A stretch of 64,000 bases of DNA from Palaemon carinicauda. Lineage: Eukaryota; Arthropoda; Malacostraca; Decapoda; Palaemonidae. The notes under the pieces are model-generated. The model saw nothing but the letters and a program-made list of their open reading frames with translations. It did not search any database and was not told the origin of the DNA. The stretch spans positions 15,252,256 to 15,316,255 of the forward strand of contig NC_090736.1 of the NCBI RefSeq assembly GCF_036898095.1. Reading direction: 5' to 3'. Below are positions 52,846 through 64,000 of this stretch, piece after piece. Numbering within the stretch: the stretch's first letter is position 1; each line of letters starts with the position of its first letter. Both the position numbers and the translations under genes were made by a program.

Positions 52846-54080
52846 CTAAAACTGGGTAACAATCCCCTTCAGCCATCTGCTACTTGTCCAATAAGGAGCT
52901 TGAGGTTTTACACCAGCTGTTGTGCAGCCACCACAGAACCGATAGAGAATGTATCGAGTCTCCTGTGGGTCACGTCTTGCAGGTAGTGGGATGTGAATGT
53001 GGTCTGAGGATTCCACATCCCAGCTTAAAAAACCTGCGTTGAATGCCAGGGACACAGCCATGCCCCTGACATCATGAGCTCTGGCGTAACGTTAAGGAGG
53101 AAGGTCTCGATTCAATGTTTGGTCTATGACCTTGAAAATCCAGGCTGAGATGGTGTTCTTGGTGACCCTCCTTTTGGTCCTTCCTGTGCTGATGAATAGT
53201 GCAGGCACACGGGGATGGGCTGCGGCTGTTCTCCTAAGATACAGCCTCAAACTCCTCACTGGGCATAGTAAGAGATGGTCAGGGTCATCTGTTACAGTAC
53301 GGAGACTAGAAATCCGGGAGGAGTCGAATCGTGGATCCGCTACTCCCGGGTTCTGAGTCTTAGCAATAAACTCAGGGATGAAGCTGAACGTTACCTTTCC
53401 CCATCCCCTTGAATGGGCAATGTTGTATGAGAGACCATGAAGTTCACTGACTCGTTTGGCCGAAGCCAAAGCTAACAGGAACACCGTCTTCCAAGTCAAG
53501 TGGCGATCGGTTGCCTGGCGTAATGGTTCATAAGGAGGTCTCTTAAGAGACCTGAGAACTCGAACCACGTTCCATGGGGAAGGTCTCACTTCTGACTAGG
53601 GGCAGGTAAGTTCATAACTTCGTATGAGTAAGGAAAGTTCTAGCGATGAAGAAATGTCCATTCGTTTCAGTCTGAAGGCAAGGCTTAAGGCTGAGTGATA
53701 GACTTTTACTGCCGAGACTGACAGGCACATTTCTTCATGCAAATACACGAGGAACTCTGCTATTGTTGGAATAGTTGCATCGAATGGAGAGACCCCTTCC
53801 ATGACACCAACCACAGAAGACTTTCCACTTTTCCTGGTAGACTGCTGCTGATGACTTATGTAGATATCCAGACATCCTAGTCGCAACTTGTTGCGAAAAT
53901 CCTCTCCGAGAGAGGAGATGCTGGATAGCCTCCAGGTGTGCAGTCGAAGTGAAGCTACGGCTTTGTGGAATATGTTGGCATGTGGTTGTTTGAGTAGATT
54001 GTGTTGTGGAGGGAGTTCTCTTTGGGGCTCCGTTAGGAGCTGCAGAAGGTCTGGAAACCATTCTGCATGATGCTATAGCG
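52846..54080 (-). pseudogene. Tyrosine recombinase, copy 3, frameshifted
   Basis: Read on the minus strand: the N-terminal part (about 54080-53740) with SHLEA/AHLEAIQHLLSRRGF and VYQEKWKVFCGWC; the middle (53886-53596) with IAEFLVYLHEE; the core (53589-53092) with ASAKRVSELHGLSYN (first Arg kept) and LLLCPVRSLRLYLRRTAA. The HxxR box region near 53080 survives only out of frame, and the last piece (53061-52846) is frame-shifted relative to the core. Stops and shifts at about 53886, 53590 and 53090 make it nonfunctional. Confidence 0.78.
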
Positions 54081-54149
54081 GAGCTATGAGGAACATTGAA
54101 AGATTGACCGATGTTCTGGTCTTGTTGAGTACCCTCCTCATCAGTCAGA

Positions 54150-54905
54150 ATGGGGGAAAGGCGTAAATGTCGATGTCCCACCGTTATTGGAATGCATTTT
54201 GCCAGAGAGCCTTGGGGTCTGGGACTGGGGAACAATACAGCGACAGCCTGAAGTTTAAGGCTGTTGCGAAGAGGTCCACAGTTGAAGAACCCCACAAAGT
54301 CAGGACTTTGTTGGCTACTAGATGATACAAAGACCACTCGGTACTCACTTTCTGAGATGTTCACCTCAGATTGTCAGCGAGAACATTCCTTTTGCCCAGA
54401 ATGAAGCGTGCCGATAGTGGTATCGAGTGAATTTCAGTCCATCTCAGTATCTCTACTGATAGATGGGATAGCTGCTGCGAAAAAGTACCTCCATGCTTGT
54501 TGATGTAAGCCAATACTGTGGTGTTGTCGCTCATCACCACCACTGAGTGGCCCACCAGGAACCGTTGGAACTGTTGAAGGGCCAGAAAGACGGCCTTCAT
54601 CTCTAGGAGATTTATGTGGAGGTACTTTTCTGACTCTGACCAGAGGCCTCAGGTCGTGTGGTGCAGCACGTGGGCCCCCCCACACTTTTTTTTTAAGCGT
54701 CTGAGAACAGCATCAAATCCGGGGGGAGGACGAGAAGATCCACTACCATTCGTAGGATCTCGTCTGCCACCCACCACTGGAGGTCTGTCAGTTCCGCTGT
54801 TTGCTTGGTGATCTGGATGTCCGGGGAATTGTGAGTCTGATTCCACCGGGACTTGAGTTGAGAGGTGACCGAGGAGATGTAACCACATTTGGGCTGGAAG
54901 TTCAT
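54150..54905 (-). pseudogene. RNase H and downstream domain, copy 3
   Basis: Blocks: DLMLFSDA near 54700 (first Asp), EMKAVFLALQQFQRFL near 54590, VVMSDNTTVLAYINKHGG near 54530 (Asp kept), RFILGKRNVLADNL near 54400 and a frame-shifted downstream domain to about 54150. Frames change near 54690 and 54361. A poly(T) tract near 54686 accounts for one of the shifts. Confidence 0.75.
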
Positions 54906-54952
54906 CTCATCTGAAAAAGGGTCGTGCGACCTTCCTCAGCCTTGTTATCCTG

Positions 54953-55785
54953 TCATCTGATGGGAAGGTTTTGTGGAGATTGGTGTTTACAATCATGCCC
55001 AAGTATACCAGTATCTGTGTAGGAAGCAGAGAAGACTTCTTGAGATTTACCATGATCCCCAGATCCTGGCAGTCTCAGAAGTTTGTCTCGGTGTTGAAGA
55101 AGGGTTGACACCGAGTCTGCTAGGATTAGCCAGTCGTCTAGATAACGGAGGAGACGGATGTCAATCCTGTGTGCCCAAGATGACACTAGGGCAAACAATC
55201 TGGTGAAAACTTGAGGTGCTGTGGAAAGATCGAAGCACAGCACCTTGAACTGGTACTTTCTGTTGTCTAGGCTGAATCTTAAGTACTCCCTTGAAGACGG
55301 ATGGACTGGGATCTGGAAGTACGCGTCCTTTAGGTCCAGTGTACACAAGTCCTGAGGTCTTACTGCTAGCCTGCCGTCTCCATGCTGAACGGAGTTTGTT
55401 TGACAAACTTTTTCAGGGCTGACAGGTCGATGACTGGTCTCCAGCCTCCAGACGCCTTTCTTACAAGAAAGAGTCGACTGAAGAAGCCCGGGGACCCATC
55501 GAGGACCTCTTGGAGAGCGCCCTTTTTCAACAGGGTCTGGAGTTCTGCCCAAAGGGCCTGCCCCCTTGCCAATCCCATAGGAAGGGGGGCAGGCCCTTCA
55601 GACAGAAGTACAGACCCTGTTGAAGAAGGGCGCTCTCCAAGAGCAGGGAGTCTATTGACACTGGATTCCTGGTCAGGGGAGGGAGATATGTTATGAACGG
55701 GACGTGATATCCAAGACGGATCACGGAGATTATCCAGGAATTGGCCCTGAGTTGCTTCTACCTGTCTGACCAACTTTGTAGGCAT
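54953..55785 (-). pseudogene. Reverse transcriptase, copy 3, frameshifted
   Basis: The N-terminal part (55785-55366) has SPGFFSRLFLVRKASGGWRP, VIDLSALKKF and PFSMET, then a stop. In another frame (55552-54953) the rest continues: CTLDLKDAYFQIPVHPSS (motif A), LCFDLSTAPQVFTRLF (motif B) and LLRYLDDWLILADS (catalytic YLDD). The frameshift lies near 55380. Another shift follows near 55060, in the GDHGKSQE region. Confidence 0.85.
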
Positions 55786-56354
55786 CCCCCCACAGGTGGA
55801 AACGCAGGGGGAGTGCCTATCCTAGCGTTTGCAGCCTCAGCCTCTCCCTCTATGATTCTTCCTGGCCAGGAGGACTTTTTGCTTTTCCTGTCCTTGACAG
55901 GAGAGGGCTTATTAGACACCGTTGTCTTCGCTGCTGGTTTCGTCGTCGCTGTCTTGGTTGGACGGGGATGCTGAGGTGCTAGAGGTTTATAGAGCTTGGA
56001 TGTCAAAGCTCTATGGAGGAGGGAGTCTCGATGAGACTTCCTCCATCTCTCAGCAGCAAGTTCCACATCCTTAAGCTCAAACAGGTGGGCCTCCTTTAGG
56101 GAGGAATGTTTGAGCCTATTTATCTCAATACTGGGGACCTGTTTTTGGAACCTCTCAGACACTGCATCTCGACATTTCAAGATAGTGTTTGCCCACAAGT
56201 TCGAAACTTGGTGGGCAAGAAACTCGATCGTGCGAGTGCCTGAGAGTAAAAAGGTCTCCATTGCCTTCTTGGTACGCTCCTTGGAAAAATCCTCGGATCT
56301 CATCAGGATACCCAAGGTCGCTAACTCGATGTCAAGCCCCAAAGTAGCTTGCAT
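55758..56354 (-). pseudogene. Gag-like ORF1, C-terminal part, copy 3
   Basis: 198 codons aligned with 25816-26307 of copy 1: TLGILMRSEDFSKERTKKAM, LSGTRTIEFLAHQVSNLW, KCRDAVSERFQKQVP and the tail KDRKSKKSSWPGR. The conservation between two decayed copies suggests that this domain was under selection in the parent family. Confidence 0.72.
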
Positions 56355-56755
56355 CGCATACTTAGAGACCTTTTCCTGGTTAAGGACTTCCGCTGCCGAG
56401 AAAGAGACCTGCCGGCTGGAGAGTCTTTCAAGAGGGACTCCCCTGGTTAGCTTTTTCAGAGAATGGTGAAGTGGAAGAGCTGAATAGGGCTCCTCCAGGA
56501 TCTCAAAGTACCTCCTTTGCTGTACACGAGAAGGTGGGAGGAGCTTGTTCGTTGAGCCGGCAAGGTTGGGGAAGGCAAACTCGGAGAGCTGTTGGGCGAT
56601 CTGGTCCCTGGTACTCGTTCAACCCCTGAGACCAGGACAGGCCTGCACTGGTCTTTGAGGGTTCCTGAGTGCCGAAGAAAGGTCTAAGACCGTGTCTTTG
56701 CCCTCCTGAGGGGGTATCTCTCCGTCGGAAAACCCATTAAGAACTCTCATTTGAG

Positions 56756-56998
56756 TCAGAACAGGGAGGGAGAGTATCCTTGGGGAGATACTGGAGGGAC
56801 TAGCCTTGATGGTCTACATGGAGTCAGCTTCACCCTCGGGGAAGTGACCACGTCGGAAACTCCTCTTTTCCTCTTCAAAGGGGTAGAGGAAACCATGGTT
56901 CCATGTCTTGAGTCAAGAGCTATGGGTTGCTCTGACGAGTGGTCGTATAGGACAGGATTGAATGCCTGTGTTACAGCTCTGACTAGGCACTGAACCAA
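56756..56998 (-). pseudogene. Gag-like ORF1, middle part, copy 3
   Basis: It encodes LVRAVTQAFNPVLYDHSSEQ, PIALDSRHGTM and SSTPLKRKRGVSD, aligned with 24830-24970 of copy 1. It directly follows the repeat region in ORF order. Confidence 0.68.
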
Positions 56999-57021
56999 GA
57001 TTACTGACAGACTGATGCACT

Positions 57022-58490
57022 GTCAGACAGATCCCCTTAAGGGAAAGGGACTGAAGATTCCCAACAAGGAGTCACCGTAATAGGTGGGTCTGCCTAAGAA
57101 GGCAGTTTGAGGATCCTGAACCCCTCTGCTTGTGCCTGTTTCCTTTCTCCCACAGGAAGCGCATGAATGCGTTTGCGTGGAGGGGAATGAGATGATGGTG
57201 ACCTTGTCGGGTGTAGATCCTGTGCCCGTGCCTGTTGGCGCGCGTGAGAATATTGGCGCGCGTGAGAATATTGGCGCGCGTGAGAATATTGGCGCGCATG
57301 AATATATTGGCGCACGTGTGCATGCAGGAGAGTATTGGTGTGCGTGCGCAGGTGAAAGATGGCGCGCAGGTGCGTGGTGGCGCGTGCGCACATCGTTGTG
57401 CGTGGGCGCAGGAGAGACTTGGCGCGCAAGAGAGCGTGGTTGTCCAGGAGAGCGCTGGATTGCACTAACTGTTTCACCTGCAGAGTGTTGGTGCGCAGGA
57501 GAATAATGGCACGCAGATGAGTACTGGTGCACGGGAGAGTGCTGGTACGGAGTAGAGAATTGGTGCTCAGGAGAGCGCTGGTTAGCAGGAGGTAATTGGC
57601 GCGCAGGAGAGTGCTGGCGCGTGGGAGAGCACTGGCGTGCAGGAGAGCGCTGGCACGCGGGAGAGCGCTGGCGTGCGGGAGAGCGCTGGCGTGCGGGAGA
57701 GCGCTGGCGTGCGGGAGAGCGCTGGCGTGCGGGAGAGCGCTGGCGTCCGGGAGAGCGCTGGCGTCCGGGAGAGCGCTGGCGTCCGGGAGAGCGCTGGCGT
57801 CCGGGAGAGCGCTGGCGTGCGGGAGAGTGATGGCGCGTAGGAGATCATGGGTGCTAATGCGCAGGAGAGCGCTGACGGGCAGGAGAGCTGTTTCACCTGC
57901 AGAGTGTTGGTGTGCAGGAGAATAATGGCACACAGATGAGTACTGGTGCGCGGGAGAGTGCTGGTATGGAGTAGAGAATTGGTGCTCAGGAGAGCGCTGG
58001 TTCGCAGGAGGTAATTGGCGCGCAGGAGAGTGCTGGCGCGTGGGAGAGCACTGGCGTGCAGGAGAGGGCTGGCACACAGGAGAGCGCTGGCACGTGGGAG
58101 AGCGCTGGCACGCGGGTGAGTGTTGGCGCGTAGGAGATCGTGGGTGCTAATGCGCAGGAGAGCGCTGATGCGCAGGAGATCCAAGGCGCGCAAGGAGAGA
58201 GAGCAAGCACGCAGTAGTACGCTGGCGCATGGGGGACCCTTGGCATGTGAGCGCAGGTGAACGTGGGCGCAGGAGAATGTTGGCGTGCAGGCTCATGATC
58301 TTGCTGCTATCTATGAGGGCGAGCAGGTGAAGGGGTCGCTGTAGAGTGCTGACAAGCTGCTGGTGTTCACTAATGTTCTGTAGGTTGGCGAGCTGCTGGG
58401 CGATGACGCGCACCTGCGCACTTTGGTAGAGCTACAATAGGCTTTAGCAGTGACAGAAACGGTTATGGCAGGTCAGCAGGTCTGAAGGGT
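57022..58490 (-). repeat. Expanded Gag minisatellite, copy 3 (18-bp units, higher-order duplication)
   Basis: The core array at about 57601-57840 has about 13 near-identical 18-bp units (GAGAGCGCTGGCGTGCGG and GTCCGG variants). A flanking block of about 165 bp at 57470-57640 (GTTTCACCTGCAGAGTGTTG, GAGTAGAGAATTGGTGCTCA) is repeated at 57887-58055, a duplication of about 420 bp. One coding frame reads SPARQ/SPAHQ hexapeptides; others read LPDASA and similar. Copy 1 lacks the expansion between the same flanking Gag blocks. Confidence 0.9.
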
Positions 58491-58572
58491 GGATGGTTGA
58501 TGTGCTCTTTGTAAGGGCGAGCATTCACCGAAGGGGATCGCGAACGATCAGCAGAGAGGTCCAGGACCGAAG

Positions 58573-59555
58573 TCACAGGACTAGTTGCAGGAGCAGTGAC
58601 GATCGATGGATAAGGTCAGATGATTGCAACGGATGCGCCTCTGTAGGGGAAGTCTGTGACGATGATGAACCAAAGAGGCGCCTCTTCACTGTTGGTGAAG
58701 GGAGATCTCTAAGGCGAAATGGAAGGCGTGCTTTCCGACGAATACTCCCTCTGAGGGCCGCTGTATCAGCAAGCTGACCCTGCGCCGCAGGAAACCTCCG
58801 AAGAGGAGTCTCCATAAGTGAACTCCCCCGAGGGAAAGAAACACTTGCAGGAGAGACAGACAGACTTAGTTTCCCCCTTGAAGGATGTTCAAGAACGTGG
58901 GAAACTAAGTCGGTAGTAACCACTGAAGAGTTCGGGAGGGGGGGGGGGCAGAGCAGTTGGATGATACCGCATGAGACGCCTGTGACACACTAACGTCGAC
59001 GAGGGTCAGAGGATCTACCTCTGACGGCGACGACAACGGCTTAACAGAAGCACCCATGCGGATGAACTGTAGCAAAGTTTCCTTGGAGTGCGGACCCATA
59101 AGCCCCAAGGAAGAACATATCTGTATAAGAGGGGTTAGTGACAAGGCCTCACCCAAGGGGAGAGGTGGGGCTGCTTCACTAGGGGAAGCAACATCATCTC
59201 TCGAGAACTGCGGTTGGCCGACGTTAACTTAGTCTTCGCTACTACTCGACAGTCTCGCGTAAGAGGCCGAATGAGTAGGAGCTTCGGAGGAGGGTCGGGA
59301 GACGGAAGAGGCTGCCTTGCATTTTTCTCCCTTCAAAAGAACCTCCTTCTTCCACCGCCGCCCAAACCTCTCCTACTGGGAGGAAGACAACTCCCTACAA
59401 TCATTACACTTATTTACGCTATCACACCGTTGATCTCTGCATACAGGACAAAGGGTGCGAGGATCAGTCTCCACCGCCGACATAAACGTCCCACAAGGGC
59501 GGCCGGAGAGTCCAGGGCAGGTGCGCATGGTCACAGAAGTCAACTTCACAAACAC
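58573..59555 (-). pseudogene. Gag-like ORF1, N-terminal part, copy 3
   Basis: The frame from 59555 begins with CPGLSGRPCGTFM, CPVCRDQRC, CNDCREL (cysteine module) and stops at 59373. Later pieces (59156-58905; 58923-58573) read FIRMGASVKPLSSPSEVDPL and GSSLMETPLRR, KRRLFGSSSSQ. The SPSEVDP segment supplies the Glu replaced by a stop in copy 1. Frames shift near 58910. Confidence 0.75.
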
Positions 59556-59640
59556 ACTCTAAGAGAAAAAGAAAAAGCAAAAGTCATTAATGGCTGCCAA
59601 TACTTGGCAAGGATGAAGAGCGGCAACGTCCGTTCACCAT

Positions 59641-59838
59641 TCGAGCCGAAAGCAAAGTGGGCTCAATCATTTATATGTGAGGGAGGGCGGTAGCAAGCTA
59701 CCCTCCCCTACACCCACTAACTAGCAGTATGGGTTGGGTAGTTAACCATCGTTAAAATTTAATGGCTCGTCATTTCAGCTATGCCGAAAGTAATACCCCT
59801 ATTAAATAGCGTGGTTTGTATTCCAGTTACAGAACAAA
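59641..59838 (-). repeat. Right (5') terminal repeat, copy 3
   Basis: Reverse complement of the left terminal block: GCAAAGTGGGCTCAATCA, TTTAATGGCTCGTCATTTCA, CCCCTATTAAATAGCGTGG, ending TTCCAGTTACAGAACAA near 59837. Confidence 0.87.
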
Positions 59839-60767
59839 TGGTTTTTCAGTTATGAAAATATATCCAAAATTGAAAATGTCGGCCAGATTCTAATGTGATA
59901 CTACAATTGGAAATTAAAAATAAATGTTTTAAAGGCAAATCTATTCGTTTGAAACAGAAGTTACTCATTATATAGTGAGGAGCCTTTGTAATAAGTTGGG
60001 TCTTGCCAAGTCAGTAATTAAAATGCGGATAAATACATATCTACTATACGTAGCACAATATTCTTAATGAAGAAAATATGTGATACTGGTGTATTTATGA
60101 GATAGGCATACTTTGAACTGTTCTGATGGGGTAAACCCATGTTTTTCTAATTTTAGAAAATTATTAGAAGTTACGAATGGAAAACCACCGGTTAAAAGGG
60201 AAACAAGCAAAAGAACACACCACCTAACCTCAGGTTCCCCACCTAACCTGAACTAGGAGCCGTATCCTTACCTACCAGGGGAGGATACACCCACCTGCTA
60301 CATCCCCGTAGACTGTCGTAGCCTTGGTTTACCCTGAGACCGAGTCTCAACTTTGTATTTACTTCCCAACAGGCTTCATTTATGGGAAGTAACACAATCA
60401 TTATATTCTTTATACCATAAAAACAGCTTCATAATATTGTATTTCAGACCAAGATGAACAACATCAAATAACTTCCATGACTGAAATCTAGTCCTGAACT
60501 AGAGTTGATATTTACCTACCATTCATGTACCAAAATGTATTCTAGATTTCGTAAATATACGACCATATCTACCTACTGTAGGTCAAATAAAAGCCTTCAT
60601 TAACCTAACTAGAGTTATTTCGGTGCCGGTTCAGTATGAGGCCTACCTTTCGAATATGGCCTACGAAATTCTGTTTTAGTATGTGGCTTAACCTAACCTA
60701 ATCTATCAACCAAGGTAGGCTTGATTATTTGCATCCAAATGACATTTAGTAAATGAAAAATACTTAC
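59839..60767. other. AT-rich DNA, possible start of a minus-strand intron
   Basis: No open frame of note. Several AACCTAACC words occur (60200-60260 and 60690-60700), too short to call telomeric. Confidence 0.35.
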
Positions 60768-60960
60768 AGTCGACGCCAAAATCACGGAAACTACATAGAT
60801 GTTGATGTTTTCTTTTTCGAATTTAATATAAATGGGTAAACAGAACGCACTGGTTCACAAAAATCACAAGGAAAACGAAGTTGGGAGTTGTCATTCACAG
60901 GCCACAGGCGTTATAGTGTTGCCAGGCAAGTCTGTCCATAATCCCCTACAAAATGGTCGT
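60768..60960 (-). other. Possible 5' (noncoding) exon with a strong donor
   Basis: On the minus strand GTCGACT/GTAAGTATT at 60768/60767 is a near-perfect splice donor. The preceding 190 bp is less AT-rich than its surroundings. No start codon with a long frame is present, so it would be 5' UTR. No partner exon was found. Chance is possible. Confidence 0.2.

Positions 60961-63087
<2,127 letters not shown>

Positions 63088-63141
<54 letters not shown>
63088..63141. repeat. (AC)n microsatellite
   Basis: About 27 uninterrupted AC units; frames across it read His-Thr repeats only. Confidence 0.98.
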
Positions 63142-63142
<1 letters not shown>

Positions 63143-64000
63143 GGGTTGTGGAGGATAATTTTATTTAAATGTTTGAGTGAGAACTTAGTTAGTCCAGGAA
63201 AGTCTCCCTACGTCAGACATGTTGGGTATGACTCAGAGACGAAAATATATCAAAGTACAAGTACGCAGTGGAGTAAAGAGCAAAATAAGACTGCCTGGCG
63301 TGGCGTCGCAAGAAGGCTCTCTACCTAGTACCCCTCTAGTTTCATATACAGTTGGGGAAGTCTTTAGCAGTTTAGACTCGAATGCAAGCTGGAAAGCATT
63401 GAGGCCAAAACTTATAAAACATCAAACCTACTTCTATGTGAAAAATTACCTTCACTTTTTATCCTATATGCATTTTATTTTTTTAATTTAGCTCACGCAT
63501 GATGCAGTTCGGCTACCCTTTTCTTTGTTCTTATTTTGGTTTATTTAGCTACCCTCTCTGTTTTCTATCTTATCTATCAAGATCTCTTTTCATGACGTCA
63601 CGACAGGTAGGCCTAGACTTCTTCGGTAGTAATTAGCTGTCGGCATGAAATTGGTCTCATTACCTCGAGCAGCGTATTCTAGGATAATTTATTTTACTGA
63701 TCTTGGTTGAATATTACACATTAGAATTTATGTGTATTTTATTTACATCTCTCTGGATAACCTTCAAGTTTATTTGCATAAGAAATTTATTGTCTGCCAT
63801 GCATTGTCTTTGCTGATTTTTTCCATTAAATCAATAATTGTATATGCCCCTGGAGATGCAAGATTAATCCTTGTATTCTGTATAGACGCTACAAGACCTC
63901 TACTTCTACATATAGAATCAATATTTTTGTCCTAACAGGCACCCCAAGACTGGGTAAGCGTAGAAGAATGCATCACATTTTATCTGCTGTTTGGGGAAAC
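63142..64000. other. AT-rich DNA, nothing recognised
   Basis: Small frames (63219-63491, 63732-63935) show no family motif. A palindromic TGACGTCA lies at 63593-63600. Confidence 0.35.

Larger units (their letters stand above)
52073..59838 (-). mobile_element. DIRS family A copy 3 with expanded Gag repeats
   Basis: A 7.77-kb minus-strand element, longest of the family because of repeat expansion in Gag (57022-58490). Order from the right: terminal repeat, Gag N-terminus, repeats, Gag C-terminus, RT, RNase H, recombinase, 3' noncoding, complementary region, left terminal repeat. All ORFs are broken. The flanks at both edges read AAT next to the element, as for copies 1 and 2, without a target-site duplication. 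Confidence 0.9.

Noticed and set aside
60200..60720. Telomeric repeat (TTAGG)n
   Set aside because: Only one or two adjacent AACCTAACC words are present, far too short for an interstitial telomere array.
63593..63600. CRE-like palindrome TGACGTCA as a promoter element
   Set aside because: A single octamer with no recognisable gene or transcription start nearby is expected by chance at this scale.

Overview
The window looks like nuclear DNA of a decapod crustacean (shrimp, crab or crayfish type). This is inferred from long (CT)n, (AT)n and (AC)n arrays, several DIRS-type tyrosine-recombinase retrotransposons, several LINE families, AT-rich single-copy DNA, and an intron-containing conserved animal gene. 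There is no bacterial, plasmid, phage or CRISPR content, and no tRNA or rRNA was recognised. The species cannot be named from the sequence.

The one host gene recognised with confidence is EMC1 (ER membrane protein complex subunit 1), plus strand. Its last two coding exons are at 3950-4148 and 11417-11577, joined across a phase-1 intron with good splice sites, and followed by an AT-rich 3' UTR. Upstream exons lie outside the window. The 7.27-kb intron is nearly filled by an old DIRS element (about 4278-11148), itself interrupted by two minus-strand LINE fragments. A second old DIRS copy (1-3935) ends directly at the EMC1 splice acceptor.

Layout: 1-3935 decayed DIRS; 3950-11577 end of EMC1; 11578-16300 AT-rich 3' UTR and flank with a LINE 3' fragment; 16390-18260 unclassified decayed element-like DNA; 18270-18715 LINE 3' end; 18782-18866 possible first coding exon (minus); 19947-20386 compound microsatellite; 21760-30727 a diverged tandem duplication of about 1.2-kb units, the second split by a DIRS copy (23397-29935); 31521-43580 a three-layer nest (DIRS inside a CR1/L2-like LINE inside a CT-rich satellite); 43581-47158 AT-rich DNA with small LINE and DIRS pieces; 47159-51850 and 52073-59838 two further minus-strand DIRS copies; 59839-64000 AT-rich DNA with microsatellites and a possible 5' exon.

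Two DIRS families are present. Family A (23.4, 47.2 and 52.1 kb copies, with older relatives at 0 and 4.3 kb) is decayed. Family B (34767-41559) appears intact: long Gag, RT/RNase H and tyrosine recombinase frames, near-identical inverted terminal repeats and a clean internal complementary region. In family B the edges, target and internal complementary region can be read together as the product of recombination between a circular intermediate and a target sharing GAAAAA. I found no new host defence or metabolic system; the interest lies in the mobile-element architecture and its contact with EMC1.
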